NCBI GenBank assembly: GCA_003136475.1
Contig: PLEQ01000232.1
Coordinates: forward strand, 1 to 34,271
From: Deltaproteobacteria bacterium
GTDB taxonomy: Bacteria; Bdellovibrionota_B; Oligoflexia; Oligoflexales; Bog-1112
Direction: 5' to 3'
Length of the DNA stretch: 34,271 nt
In this document: piece after piece, positions 6,992 through 13,625 of the stretch
Layout of the letters: every line of letters starts with the position of its first letter
Position numbering within the stretch: the first letter of the stretch is position 1
Made by a program: the position numbers and the translations under genes
Notes under the pieces: model-generated
Database searches by the model: none
Told to the model about the DNA's origin: nothing
What the model saw: the letters and a program-made list of their open reading frames with translations, nothing else

Positions 6992-9943
6992 TTAAAATAC
7001 CCACCAGCCTGAAGATCCGTTAGCTATAAAGGAAGCTGATTGATATTGCACACTTTGAATAAAAGAGCTATTGCCATCTATAGTATCAGATCCTGAAGTT
7101 ATAATAGTTAAAGTGTTGGGGGTACTGTCTATTTTTTTACAGTATATGATTCTTCCAATATTTGGGGAAGACAAAAATAAAGTAAAAGTAATCGGCCCAG
7201 AAGTACAATCTGCTGCCAAGAAACAATCGGTATTTAAAATAGTATAATTACCAGTCTTAATACTAATAGCAACCGGACCCGTTGCACTATTTGCTCCAGG
7301 AGGACCTTGTGGACCAGTTGGGCCAGCTGGACCTGGGGGTCCTTCTCCGCCACCGCCGCCACCGCCACCGCCAGCACCGATTCGGAATTCTACTTCATCT
7401 CCTATAACTAAACCACCGCCGGGAAGGGTAAGGATTTGAATTTGATTGGATGGAGACCCAGTAGCACCAACTTCGGAATACGCTCCGGACTCGATGTCCA
7501 TGAATTGGCCATTTAAATATACCTGTAGGGTTCCTTTTCCTACAGTATATTGAGCTAGAGTATCGCCCTCTCTAGAATTTAGAGGTATGGTTATAATAGT
7601 ACCGTTAGCTACTGGACCATTTAAGGAGGATGGCGGCGTAGCACCGGAGGCAACAATTTCAATTACCTCATCGTAGGTCGGAGAATCCAGAGATGCGAAA
7701 AGATTTCCTAGAGCTTGATCAAGTTCTTTAATAGCGAGAGTTAAATTATCGCCATCCTTAATAACATAATTGCCAACACCAGTTCCAGATTGTGCTGTTG
7801 ATATAGTAAATGGGGCGCCAACATTACCATTAGAAGCATTGTTGCTAGTTCCAGCAGAAGTATTGGTTACAACTACTGTACCTACTCCGGCGACAGCGCT
7901 AAAATCATAAGGAGGAAATGTATTAAAAGCATTTGCTAATTTAGTAGCTACAGCTGTAGCAGTATCTGAGCTTAGAATGTCTACTTCAATAGCGTCATTG
8001 GTATTTGGTACAGTAGGAGCAGTTCCTGAACCACTGACTTTAAACCAGACTATATATTGTCTAGCATCAGCAGATGAATTAATCAAAAAGTATTGACTTG
8101 GACTAATAGTAGAGCCAGAACCGATAGTAATGTCTGTAATTTGAGGTACTGAGCCAGGATCTAAAGCGGAAACATATTTAGGACTAGCTGAAGCCGCAGA
8201 TGGAGATCCAATGTATTGGAGGAGTTCAAGAGAAGTAGTACCAGAAACTTCCACGGATTCGCCGTTATCCAATTCATGAGATAAAAATCTAATGTAAACT
8301 CGTGGTGCGCCACCATTATCTTCGCGCATAAATAACCAGAAAACATTCCCGCCAGCTGGAACAGTCGCTCTAGAAGAAATGTAAATGTCTCTGGTTGTGG
8401 TAGGAGTTGGAACAGCCAGATAGCTGCCAAAGGCGTACTGTGCTGGTGCGCCAACCGCTCCCGTGTTATCCCCAGAAGAAACATTCGAAGTCAATGTTAC
8501 TTGAGAAACTGAATCTACAGTTAAGATCTGATAATATCCAGCAATGGGATCAGAACTAAGCTTAATGTAGTCACCGGCTAGTAAGCCTGGAGTCCAACTA
8601 GCAGAGCCTACTGAAGTTACAGTTGGAGAACCTGCAACAAAAATAAGTTTTGGAATAATTGGTTGATCACGAATCAATGTAATATATGCAACTTGATCAT
8701 CAGAAAGAGTGATGTCTGAAGATGAGGGGTTGGCTGCTAGTACATAGGAAAGTTCAGATCCAACTACACGGATATCGATAGGATCATCCCAGTTAATTTG
8801 GCCAGGAACAGTGATGACGCTTGGACTATAAAAAGTAATTCCAATGCCAGTCCCATTAAGGGTAGCGGTCTGAGACATTGTAATAGTAGAGCCAGAAATA
8901 CTGATGATGGTAGTTTGGCTGGGAATACCGGTGCCAAAAATATAGTCTCCGTTTGATAAGCCCGCAGTTGAGGCTAGAGACGTAAGTTGATTACTTCCCG
9001 ACGTAATGTTTCCAGTAGTAACTAGAAGAGGATCTGAATTAGGCAAAATACCATTTGAGATCTCGCCTGGTCCAGTAATTACAGTGTTGCCAAGATCTTG
9101 GTATAGAGATAATAATGTAGGAAGTGAAGGAGATGGAGGGGTTGGTGTAGGTCCACTAAACCAGAAAGGAGTTCCTTTAATCTCCAGAAGGGTAGACATG
9201 ATAGCATTCATCCAATCCTTCATGGATGCTAGCTGTTTGTCGCCACCTACGAATGGATCTACTGAATTAGAAGTAGTTGTAACTGGAGACTGAGTCCTAC
9301 CTTCGCTCCACGGATACACGAAATTGGGATTAGGGTTCAATCCACCAGTCTCTAAACTGCAGAGCATCCAGCGACAATCGCTTATAGATACTACATTTCC
9401 ATTTCCATCAGTAACGACTTCAGCTATTGGAAGAACGTTTACGGCCCACACACTAGTTGTAATGTATATTTTAAATGTTAGAGTTTGTGCCGCTGGAGCA
9501 ATTACTGGAGTTTCATCATTAGCGGCAGCGTTCCAAATGTATTTAGTTACGTCGGTTGAAGAATCTGCAAACCTTACATAGTCGATTCCAACGTAGTTGG
9601 TGCTATTGGCAGTAAAAGATCCTGAAATATTGGTATTTGTGGCCGCATTGAGGGTTTGATTGGGTGTTCCCTCTGGAACCTGAAAAATCGTACCGGAAAC
9701 ACTGGCATTAATATTTAAAACAGCACCTGGATCTACTTGTAATTGTAGGCCATTTGCTGGGGAACCGATAGCTCCAGACGTAACTATACCAAAACCACGG
9801 ACAATATATCCCTGACTAGTTCCTGTCCAGATACCAGTTACTAACTCGTCGAAATCATTACGAACGCCAGATTCGATGCGCCTTGCATCAGAAATATCGT
9901 ATCTTTGTTCTGACAAAAGGTTAGAAGTAGTTAAAATAGCCAT
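6992..9943 (-). CDS. Large baseplate-attached tail fibre with collagen-like segment
   Basis: 983 residues. The N-terminal roughly 240 residues (ILTTSNLLSEQRYDISDARRIESGVRNDFDELVTGIWTG, then KDWMNAIMSTLLEIKG) contain aromatic and charged patches and are probably the baseplate-binding part. A long beta-rich middle follows. Around residues 610-720 lies a module (QYIVWFKVSG, AIEVDILSSDTATAVATKL) that is also present in both wedge proteins at 13626 and 15568. Near 853-890 there is a run of nine Gly, then EGPPGPAGPTGPQGPPG, a short collagen-like triple helix. A C-terminal beta domain of about 85 residues ends in SSGWWVF. The CAATCTTAT box is 19 bases before the ATG, and TAAGGGG serves as ribosome-binding site. 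It is the first gene of the fibre transcription unit. Role (fibre or fibre connector) is inferred. Confidence 0.8.
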   Translation of the reverse strand: MAILTTSNLLSEQRYDISDARRIESGVRNDFDELVTGIWTGTSQGYIVRGFGIVTSGAIGSPANGLQLQVDPGAVLNINASVSGTIFQVPEGTPNQTLNAATNTNISGSFTANSTNYVGIDYVRFADSSTDVTKYIWNAAANDETPVIAPAAQTLTFKIYITTSVWAVNVLPIAEVVTDGNGNVVSISDCRWMLCSLETGGLNPNPNFVYPWSEGRTQSPVTTTSNSVDPFVGGDKQLASMKDWMNAIMSTLLEIKGTPFWFSGPTPTPPSPSLPTLLSLYQDLGNTVITGPGEISNGILPNSDPLLVTTGNITSGSNQLTSLASTAGLSNGDYIFGTGIPSQTTIISISGSTITMSQTATLNGTGIGITFYSPSVITVPGQINWDDPIDIRVVGSELSYVLAANPSSSDITLSDDQVAYITLIRDQPIIPKLIFVAGSPTVTSVGSASWTPGLLAGDYIKLSSDPIAGYYQILTVDSVSQVTLTSNVSSGDNTGAVGAPAQYAFGSYLAVPTPTTTRDIYISSRATVPAGGNVFWLFMREDNGGAPRVYIRFLSHELDNGESVEVSGTTSLELLQYIGSPSAASASPKYVSALDPGSVPQITDITIGSGSTISPSQYFLINSSADARQYIVWFKVSGSGTAPTVPNTNDAIEVDILSSDTATAVATKLANAFNTFPPYDFSAVAGVGTVVVTNTSAGTSNNASNGNVGAPFTISTAQSGTGVGNYVIKDGDNLTLAIKELDQALGNLFASLDSPTYDEVIEIVASGATPPSSLNGPVANGTIITIPLNSREGDTLAQYTVGKGTLQVYLNGQFMDIESGAYSEVGATGSPSNQIQILTLPGGGLVIGDEVEFRIGAGGGGGGGGGEGPPGPAGPTGPQGPPGANSATGPVAISIKTGNYTILNTDCFLAADCTSGPITFTLFLSSPNIGRIIYCKKIDSTPNTLTIITSGSDTIDGNSSFIQSVQYQSASFIANGSSGWWVF

Positions 9944-9962
9944 CGATAAAGCCCCTTACTCA

Positions 9963-9971
9963 ATAAGATTG
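9963..9971 (-). promoter_or_regulatory. CAATCTTAT box upstream of the fibre operon
   Basis: Minus-strand exact copy, 19 bases before the ATG at 9943, preceded by GATATAGGATAGGTGA. It forms an outward-facing pair with the plus-strand copy at 10010. Confidence 0.65.
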
Positions 9972-10009
9972 TCACCTATCCTATATCGTATTTAGCATTT
10001 CATTGGCTT

Positions 10010-10018
10010 CAATCTTAT
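10010..10018 (+). promoter_or_regulatory. CAATCTTAT box upstream of the zinc-ribbon operon
   Basis: The only exact plus-strand copy seen, 25 bases before the GTG at 10044. It overlaps an in-frame ATG at 10017, which argues that this ATG is not the true start. Confidence 0.6.
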
Positions 10019-10043
10019 GATAGGATATCTACAGGAGACTGTT

Positions 10044-10427
10044 GTGGCCAAAAATACCCGTGGAAGCAAAGAATTCACCCGTGAACAACGCCTCATAAAG
10101 GAAAATCGGCAATTAAAACGAGAGCTTGCTCATCTTCGCAAACAAATAACTAGAATAGACGTAGACCGATTTGAAACCATCAAAGAAATGGTTACGGACT
10201 ACCAAGAGGCTGAGAGGCTTCAGGAAAATCTAGGAAATCCCAATTCCAATATAGAGGCCTTGAAGAAACAATGGGAGTGTAGGGATTGTGGTACCGGAAC
10301 ATTGGAAATAAGTCTTTATTCAAAGATGGGGCAAACTTTTTATTATAGGAAGTGCAACAATTGTCCCAAGAGAACCAAAGGTCAGCGTTACGATAGCAAT
10401 TCAGTTAAGGGAATTATTAAGAAATGA
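10044..10427 (+). CDS. Small coiled-coil / zinc-ribbon protein
   Basis: 127 residues. The start is taken as GTG 10044 because AGGAGA lies 5 bases upstream; an in-frame ATG at 10017 has no ribosome-binding site and lies in the promoter-like box. The N-terminal half is highly charged and helical (REQRLIKENRQLKRELAHLRKQI, about 13-35), likely a coiled coil. The C-terminal half has C79-x2-C82 and C104-x2-C107, a zinc-ribbon pattern, followed by a basic KRTKGQRYD tail. It is first in a three-gene plus-strand operon and overlaps the next gene by ATGA. Nucleic-acid or transcription-complex binding is plausible for this architecture, but I do not recognise the family. Confidence 0.75.
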   Translation: MAKNTRGSKEFTREQRLIKENRQLKRELAHLRKQITRIDVDRFETIKEMVTDYQEAERLQENLGNPNSNIEALKKQWECRDCGTGTLEISLYSKMGQTFYYRKCNNCPKRTKGQRYDSNSVKGIIKK

Positions 10428-10624
10428 TGTTTGAAGAAGGTTCGGTTATTATTTTGGCACACACTCTACAACTCGGCACAATTATTCATATGGGACAAGA
10501 CGTGTGGGTGCTCCTAACTTGTGGAGATATTTGGGTTGGAAATCAAAGAGAAATTCGATTTCCCCAGGATCAAGCCGATTTAGATGCTTGCGTACTTAAC
10601 GTAGATAAGTTTAAAGGACGTTAA
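10424..10624 (+). CDS. Hypothetical small protein
   Basis: 66 residues, starting MMFEEGSVIILAHTLQLGTI. The start ATG overlaps the preceding stop (ATGATG), the usual sign of translational coupling; a second ATG follows at once. It looks like a small beta-rich protein (HMGQDVWVLLTCGDIWVGN), with no Cys pairs, signal peptide or membrane helix. It sits between two predicted zinc-binding small proteins in one operon. Function unknown. Confidence 0.65.
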   Translation: MMFEEGSVIILAHTLQLGTIIHMGQDVWVLLTCGDIWVGNQREIRFPQDQADLDACVLNVDKFKGR

Positions 10625-10834
10625 ATGGCTATTACAATACATTTTGCTGGGATGATCCTTAAATATCCAAGTGGGAGTGGTCCAAGAACTTGCCAGGGAT
10701 GTGGAGGATCGGCTTATGCGCATTATGGAGAAGATAGGGACGGCGGATTTTTCTATCTAGAAACTTGTTTCGAAGGTTGGAATCCCAAAGAACCCGAAAA
10801 AAGTATTCCGTGTACAAAAGTTTTAGTTAAGTAA
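10625..10834 (+). CDS. Small cysteine-rich (zinc-binding?) protein
   Basis: 69 residues. The ATG follows the previous TAA directly. CQGCGGSAY gives a C-x2-C knuckle near residue 24, and two later Cys (LETCFEGW and IPCTKV) could complete a zinc site. There is no signal peptide. The last 8 bases overlap the 3' end of the opposing minus-strand gene at 10827-11573, leaving no room for a terminator. Function unknown. Confidence 0.65.
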   Translation: MAITIHFAGMILKYPSGSGPRTCQGCGGSAYAHYGEDRDGGFFYLETCFEGWNPKEPEKSIPCTKVLVK

Positions 10835-11573
10835 TCCAATATTTTTGATAGGGATTGTTGCCATTGGGCTGATAATATAGAGCAGCAACGCCTTGCATCA
10901 GGGTTCCAGGATAGTCTTTAGCCAATCTCTTCATCCAAAAATAGCTGGCAATCCAGCACATCACACTGTTTTTCTTCATGTTGTTCATGAGATGCCAAGA
11001 AAGCCTACGTCCATCCGTGTCTGAAGTTGGATCATTCCAGCAACTAACGAAAATAGAAATAGCCGCACAAAAATAAAAGAAAAAAGCCCAATGCCTCATT
11101 AAGTAGTGGAAGGGATTCCACATGGACGGAAATGAAGCGTTAACCATAGCGGCAATGATTTGGGGTTGACGGGCTAAAAAACTATCTTCAGTGAACTTCC
11201 CAGGATCCGGATTATTCATAAAGCCTAGATATCTGATCATGCCCCATAACAAGTCTCTAGGTAAATCTGTTATTCCAAGCTCTCTACAGGCATTAAGTAC
11301 GCCTAAATAATCGTCCGGACCTTCTAGGCCGTCAGATTGGCCTGCCGGAACACGATTGAGCATATGGCTACTAATACAACAATCAATATGGCCATGAAAA
11401 TAATCTATATCGGCTTGAGTAAGCTCTCCAGATTTCTTAAGTATGGTTATATATTCGCTCAAAAACATCACGCCATTATCAGATGCACTTAATGTGCCAG
11501 GTCCTACGGGACCAGGAGCTAATAGTCCGTTGCCGTCAAAATATCCTTTAAAATCATCACGTATATTGTTCAT
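10827..11573 (-). CDS. Unrecognised 248-residue protein with central hydrophobic segment
   Basis: It starts MNNIRDDFKGYFDGNGLLAPGPVG. The sequence is helical and rich in Trp, Phe and His. A strongly hydrophobic stretch at about 162-178 (WAFFFYFCAAISIFV) is long enough for one membrane pass but could also be a buried core helix. Notable phrases are SASDNGVMFLSEYITIL (29-45), SDGLEGPDDYLGVLNA (80-95) and SWHLMNNMKKNSVMCW. It is a single-gene minus-strand unit between two plus-strand islands, divergent from the lytic transglycosylase at 11620. The CAATCTTAT box ends only 4 bases before the ATG and no ribosome-binding site is visible, so the message may be nearly leaderless. I do not recognise the family; a virion or envelope-acting role is possible from the neighbourhood but not shown. 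Confidence 0.75.
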   Translation of the reverse strand: MNNIRDDFKGYFDGNGLLAPGPVGPGTLSASDNGVMFLSEYITILKKSGELTQADIDYFHGHIDCCISSHMLNRVPAGQSDGLEGPDDYLGVLNACRELGITDLPRDLLWGMIRYLGFMNNPDPGKFTEDSFLARQPQIIAAMVNASFPSMWNPFHYLMRHWAFFFYFCAAISIFVSCWNDPTSDTDGRRLSWHLMNNMKKNSVMCWIASYFWMKRLAKDYPGTLMQGVAALYYQPNGNNPYQKYWIT

Positions 11574-11577
11574 ATAT

Positions 11578-11586
11578 ATAAGATTG
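11578..11586 (-). promoter_or_regulatory. CAATCTTAT box upstream of the 248-residue gene
   Basis: Minus-strand exact copy ending 4 bases before the ATG at 11573, the shortest spacing in the window. On the plus strand its ATTG overlaps the -35 hexamer of the transglycosylase promoter, so the two divergent units share bases. Confidence 0.55.
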
Positions 11587-11612
11587 ACTTCGTAATAAAA
11601 TCAGGATATAGT
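11584..11612 (+). promoter_or_regulatory. Sigma-70-like promoter, probably leaderless
   Basis: TTGACT (11584-11589), a 17-base spacer, then TATAGT (11607-11612): one mismatch from consensus in each hexamer and an optimal spacer. Only 7 bases separate the -10 from the ATG at 11620, so transcription should begin at or next to the start codon. Confidence 0.75.
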
Positions 11613-11619
11613 TAAGAAT

Positions 11620-12051
11620 ATGGATATAGCTTCTATTATTTTAAATGCGGCTAAAGCAGTAAAAGTATCTGGAACTCTTCTTTTGGCAATTTGTAACCAT
11701 GAAAGCAATGGTTTTACTTTAAATTATACTCCTCATGATAAGGGAAGTCCTTCATTTGGATCGTGTCAAATTAAAGAAAGTACTGCAAAAATGTTGGGCT
11801 TTAAAGGTAATGTAAAAAAGCTCAATGATCCTAAAATAAATGCCAAGTATGCAGCACTATATCTACAATATCAAGAACGTCGTTACGGAAAAGATAATTG
11901 GATAGCAATCACCTCCAGTTATAATGCTGGATCTTATGTTTTAAGTAAGAAAAACCCAAAATGTCCTAAAAACATTAAATATGTTAATTTAGTAAGAACA
12001 AAACTTCCTGAATTCTTAAAAAATAAATTAGAATGTCAATTAAATAAATAA
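11620..12051 (+). CDS. Lytic transglycosylase (SLT/goose-lysozyme-type), endolysin candidate
   Basis: 143 residues, essentially a single SLT domain that cleaves the glycan strands of peptidoglycan. Seen in sequence: catalytic Glu28 in AICNHESNG, the substrate-groove motif SFGSCQI (S-x-G-x-x-Q-I), then INAKYAALYLQYQ, and SSYNAGSYV matching the A/S-YNAG motif. There is no signal peptide or membrane anchor, so export would need a holin, or the protein may ride in the virion. It is transcribed from the sigma-70-like promoter at 11584. There is no ribosome-binding site and a leader of about 0-1 base is predicted. The next gene is an HNH endonuclease. The domain call is strong; endolysin versus virion-associated use is open. 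Confidence 0.9.
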   Translation: MDIASIILNAAKAVKVSGTLLLAICNHESNGFTLNYTPHDKGSPSFGSCQIKESTAKMLGFKGNVKKLNDPKINAKYAALYLQYQERRYGKDNWIAITSSYNAGSYVLSKKNPKCPKNIKYVNLVRTKLPEFLKNKLECQLNK

Positions 12052-12062
12052 AAAAGAATATC

Positions 12063-12782
12063 GTGCACATACAACATAATAATTTAATAGATCAAAAATT
12101 TGGAAAATTAACAGTTATAAAAAAAGATAGTCCAAATAAAGATGGCAAAGCTGTATGGTTGTGTAAATGTGAATGTGGAACCATAAAAAGATTTAGATTA
12201 AGGAGCCTTCTTAGTGGCGACACTAAAAGTTGTTTGCGCGGCTCATGTCGTCCGAATTTTACCGATCTTACGCAAAAACGATTTGGAAAATTAGTTGTAT
12301 TGGCGCTATCTCATAAAAAAGGAGAGGCTACTACTGCCCACTGGGAATGTAAGTGCGATTGTGGGATCTTAGTCACAGTAGCATCTGGTAGTTTAGTTAG
12401 CGGTGGCACTAAATCCTGTGGATGTATGAAAAGAGACAGTCAATATGAAACAATAAAAAATGATGCATATTCAAATCATCGAAAGGGCGCCACGGCACGG
12501 GGCATAGTAACTCATCTATCTAAGAAGGAATATATCGATATAGCTTCAATGAATTGTTATTATTGCGGACGAATAGATATTAAAAAGAACAGACTTACAA
12601 AAGTTACCATTAATTTAAATGGTATTGATAGAAAAAACAATGAATCTTATTATGAAATAGATAATTCCATACCTTGTTGTAAATTATGCAATATGATGAA
12701 AAGAAAAATACCTCATGATGATTTTATCACAATTATAAGATATATATATGGGCATACTGAAAATATAAACTTAGATAAGTGA
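12063..12782 (+). CDS. HNH homing endonuclease with duplicated zinc-knuckle N-terminus
   Basis: 239 residues, GTG start with only weak ribosome-binding potential (AAGAA). Two tandem N-terminal repeats (about 11-62 and 72-122) share FGKLxVL/I, W-x-C-KC-x-CG and a G-D/G-TKSC block, giving Cys-rich DNA-binding modules of the type seen in phage HNH and AP2 proteins. The C-terminal HNH nuclease has C165-x2-C168 (CYYCG), NGIDRKNN (186-193), Y197, DN (200-201) and CCKLCNMMK (205-213), typical of homing HNH enzymes. It follows the transglycosylase after 11 bases, and its stop region overlaps the alternative GTG start of the next gene. Mobile endonuclease function is well supported; the target is unknown. 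Confidence 0.9.
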   Translation: MHIQHNNLIDQKFGKLTVIKKDSPNKDGKAVWLCKCECGTIKRFRLRSLLSGDTKSCLRGSCRPNFTDLTQKRFGKLVVLALSHKKGEATTAHWECKCDCGILVTVASGSLVSGGTKSCGCMKRDSQYETIKNDAYSNHRKGATARGIVTHLSKKEYIDIASMNCYYCGRIDIKKNRLTKVTINLNGIDRKNNESYYEIDNSIPCCKLCNMMKRKIPHDDFITIIRYIYGHTENINLDK

Positions 12783-12787
12783 ACTTT

Positions 12788-12988
12788 ATGATAACCAAAC
12801 ACTATTTGTGTGGAATAGACTTTCAGCACGAAATGGACGAAGGTCTAGCCGATTTCTATGATTCTGTGGAAGAATTAAAAGAGAAAAAGAAGTGTTGGAA
12901 ACAATGCGGAATCGTAGAAATCTTTCTAGATGAAAGCGCAGAAATGATTAGTTACAAATGGATAGAGAAACAAGCTTTATGGCCATAA
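12788..12988 (+). CDS. Hypothetical small acidic protein
   Basis: 66 residues from ATG 12788. An in-frame GTG at 12779, overlapping the HNH stop, would add three residues. The sequence MITKHYLCGIDFQHEMDEG...VEELKEKKKCWKQCGIVEIFLDE is acidic and amphipathic, a beta-alpha-beta-like small domain. There is no membrane or signal segment. It overlaps the next small gene. Function unknown; such short genes are common in phage accessory islands. Confidence 0.6.
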   Translation: MITKHYLCGIDFQHEMDEGLADFYDSVEELKEKKKCWKQCGIVEIFLDESAEMISYKWIEKQALWP

Positions 12989-13191
12989 GAAATGTTCGTT
13001 TTTGTTGGTCATGTGGGAAAAAACTTTGGGGAAATCATAAAGAAGAGTTGACTATCGACGGATATTCTAAAATCCTTCACAAAGATTGCGCCAAAAAAAT
13101 AAAGAATGGATATAATTTCAAAAAAGATGAAAGCGGATCTTATCATTCTATGATGTGGACAACAGGGGAGCCTTGGGATGAGGAAGATTAG
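12979..13191 (+). CDS. Small zinc-finger-like protein
   Basis: 70 residues from ATG 12979. A longer in-frame start at 12958 would overlap the previous gene by 31 bases and has no ribosome-binding site, while AGAGAAA precedes 12979. C9-x2-C12 (CWSCGKKLWGN) and H34-x2-C37 (LHKDC) form a likely single zinc site, like the small treble-clef or LIM-like knuckles in phage proteins. The C-terminus is acidic (GEPWDEED). Its TAG stop shares bases with the TAA of the opposing gene at 13188. Function unknown. Confidence 0.65.
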   Translation: MAIRNVRFCWSCGKKLWGNHKEELTIDGYSKILHKDCAKKIKNGYNFKKDESGSYHSMMWTTGEPWDEED

Positions 13192-13622
13192 CTCAAATCT
13201 AGTGGATAGTAGAGAATCTGTCCGATGAAATCGAAACTAATATTATACAGCCCCTTTTTGGAAACAGTCTCTCTAATATTAGAGATCTGCGCCTTAGGTA
13301 TACTCCAAAGCGTCTCGCCAGTTGAACGATCTTCTAGACGAAGTGCGGTATAGTTCGTAGCACCAAGATTTGAAAATAATTGGACAGCATTTGTGGCTTG
13401 TAATCCACCGGAATTCTTTGTCCTAATTACCCCAGCAGACCCCCTGACAACAGTCTGACCACCAGTAGCTATTTCTTGAGCGTATGGGCTATTAATACCG
13501 TATATCGAATACGCACCAATATCATTGGTAACACTTACATCCTGCGTAACAGCATAAATTTTATTGTTTATGTATAGTCTACATAATGCTGCTGATACTG
13601 TTAGGGTTTGTTGATTTGCCAT
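13188..13622 (-). CDS. Small tail structural protein (tail-tube-like fold?)
   Basis: 144 residues, all-beta in appearance: TLTVSAALCRLYINNKIYAV, then PYAQEIATGGQTVVRGSAGVIRT, then GLYNISFDFIGQILYYPLDLS. The pattern of an N-terminal strand pair, a Gly-rich loop and a C-terminal hydrophobic strand recalls tail-tube and tube-initiator proteins. This is a fold guess without a recognised family. It is the last gene of the wedge operon, 3 bases after the 646-residue protein. No clear ribosome-binding site is visible, so translation is probably coupled. A baseplate-tube or fibre-connector role would fit the position. Confidence 0.6.
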   Translation of the reverse strand: MANQQTLTVSAALCRLYINNKIYAVTQDVSVTNDIGAYSIYGINSPYAQEIATGGQTVVRGSAGVIRTKNSGGLQATNAVQLFSNLGATNYTALRLEDRSTGETLWSIPKAQISNIRETVSKKGLYNISFDFIGQILYYPLDLS

Positions 13623-13625
13623 ATA

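Noticed and set aside
7340..7385. Plus-strand CCN-rich run as a regulatory GC element
   Set aside because: It is simply the codons of the poly-Gly and collagen-like stretch of the 983-residue fibre on the other strand.
2391..9581. Many open frames of 60-147 codons on the strand opposite the fibre genes (for example 4769-5212 plus, 9006-9293 plus)
   Set aside because: They mirror the Thr/Ser/Val-rich fibre codons, lack ribosome-binding sites and give Pro/Val/Ala-rich translations with no motif.
10017..10019. ATG 10017 as start of the zinc-ribbon gene
   Set aside because: It lies within the CAATCTTAT box and lacks a ribosome-binding site, while GTG 10044 has AGGAGA at good distance.
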